From Bacillus dicomae (GTDB taxonomy: Bacteria; Bacillota; Bacilli; Bacillales; Bacillaceae_G), in the NCBI RefSeq assembly GCF_006494425.1, contig NZ_VHIV01000002.1, positions 558,001 through 622,000 on the forward strand: DNA of 64,000 nucleotides, read 5' to 3'. Made by a program: the position numbers and the translations under genes. The notes under the pieces are model-generated. The model searched no databases. It had not been told where the DNA came from and saw nothing but the letters and a program-made list of their open reading frames with translations. Every line of letters begins with the position of its first letter. The stretch's first letter is position 1. Below, piece by piece: positions 63,427 through 64,000 of the stretch.

Positions 63427-64000
63427 ATGTTGCATCGTTATCTTCCAATGACAGAAGAAGACAAAAAAGAAATGTTACAAACGATCGGTGTTCAAACGAT
63501 TGATGAGTTATTCTCTGATATTCCAGAGAGTGTTCGTTTTAAAGGGGATTTAAAAATTAAAGAAGCAAAATCAGAGCCAGAGCTTTTAAAAGAGTTATCT
63601 CAAATGGCTAGTAAAAATGCGAACTTAAAAGAATACGCTTCTTTCTTAGGAGCAGGTGTATACGATCATTACGCTCCAGTAATTGTAGATCATGTTATCT
63701 CTCGCTCAGAATTTTATACAGCTTACACGCCATACCAACCAGAAATTTCACAAGGGGAATTACAAGCAATCTTTGAATTCCAAACGATGATTTGTGAATT
63801 AACAGGAATGGATGTAGCAAACTCTTCTATGTACGATGGAGGTACAGCTTTAGCTGAAGCGGCAATGCTAGCGGCTGGCCATACTCGTAAAAAGAAAATT
63901 CTTGTATCTAGTGCAGTGCACCCAGAATCAAGAGCGGTACTTGAAACATATGCAAAAGGTCAACATCTAGAAGTTGTTGAAATTAATCATAAAGATGGTG
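63427..64000 (+). CDS. gcvPA: Glycine dehydrogenase (decarboxylating) subunit 1, N-terminal part
   Basis: The first 191 residues of the P-protein alpha subunit, cut by the window end. Signatures are [16 protein letters not shown] at the start, [54 protein letters not shown] and [20 protein letters not shown] precedes ATG 63427. The gcvT-gcvPA order is as in B. subtilis. Confidence 0.95.
   Translation, partial: MLHRYLPMTEEDKKEMLQTIGVQTIDELFSDIPESVRFKGDLKIKEAKSEPELLKELSQMASKNANLKEYASFLGAGVYDHYAPVIVDHVISRSEFYTAYTPYQPEISQGELQAIFEFQTMICELTGMDVANSSMYDGGTALAEAAMLAAGHTRKKKILVSSAVHPESRAVLETYAKGQHLEVVEINHKDG

Overview
This window is a stretch of Bacillus cereus group chromosome (B. cereus, B. thuringiensis or B. 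anthracis type). The evidence is low GC, B. subtilis-like gene order with near-identical housekeeping proteins, a vrrA/yqfQ gene with the 12-bp repeat block known from B. anthracis typing, and several bcr1-type repeats, including one exact 155-nt copy bounded by TTTAT. It is mostly conserved core genome. I see no prophage, insertion sequence, CRISPR array or toxin locus.

Layout. 0-9.6 kb: the 3' end of recO, ccpN-yqfL, a decayed yqxD, dnaG-sigA, cccA, trmK-yqfO and, facing them, ispH. 9.6-19.2 kb: yqfQ/vrrA, cshB, nfo, yqfT, yqfU, a zinc-regulated znuC-znuB-zur operon with a clear promoter and Zur box, then ispG, yqfZ and a DUF1189 gene on the minus strand. 19.4-29 kb: a tRNA with anticodon CAT (probably tRNA-Ile2), sodA, an MFS transporter, pbpA, and a Pho-box-controlled pstS-C-A-B cluster with phoU behind a bcr1 repeat. 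29-36 kb: a large sugar-nucleotidyltransferase fusion, rpmG, yqgN, yqgQ, glcK, yqgW, yqgX and a MidA-like methyltransferase.

36-49.5 kb is the part least like B. subtilis. It holds an ArsR regulator, a cysteine hydrolase, a methionine block (metI-metC on minus, yitJ-metH on plus, each behind its own SAM-I riboswitch), a second-type murG, and a run of small uncharacterised genes that begins at another bcr1 copy. 49.5-64 kb: tcyP, a DUF2626 gene, a SufR-like regulator, the complete comGA-G operon, a prolyl 4-hydroxylase, aroK, yqzE, a VC0807-type membrane protein, two tiny genes, yqhG-yqhH, and gcvT followed by the 5' end of gcvPA.

How the genes work together. The two S-boxes should switch transsulfuration (MetI, MetC) and homocysteine methylation plus methyl-THF supply (MetH, YitJ) on together when SAM is low; TcyP brings in the cystine sulfur. 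GcvT and YqgN feed the same folate one-carbon pool. The pst genes answer PhoP, the znu genes answer Zur, and several intergenic cre-like boxes suggest CcpA control. The most unusual items are the five bcr1-related repeats in regulatory positions, the yqxD remnant, PstS without a lipobox, the degenerate phosphomutase half of the 784-residue nucleotidyltransferase, and the small-gene cluster at 47-49.5 kb.
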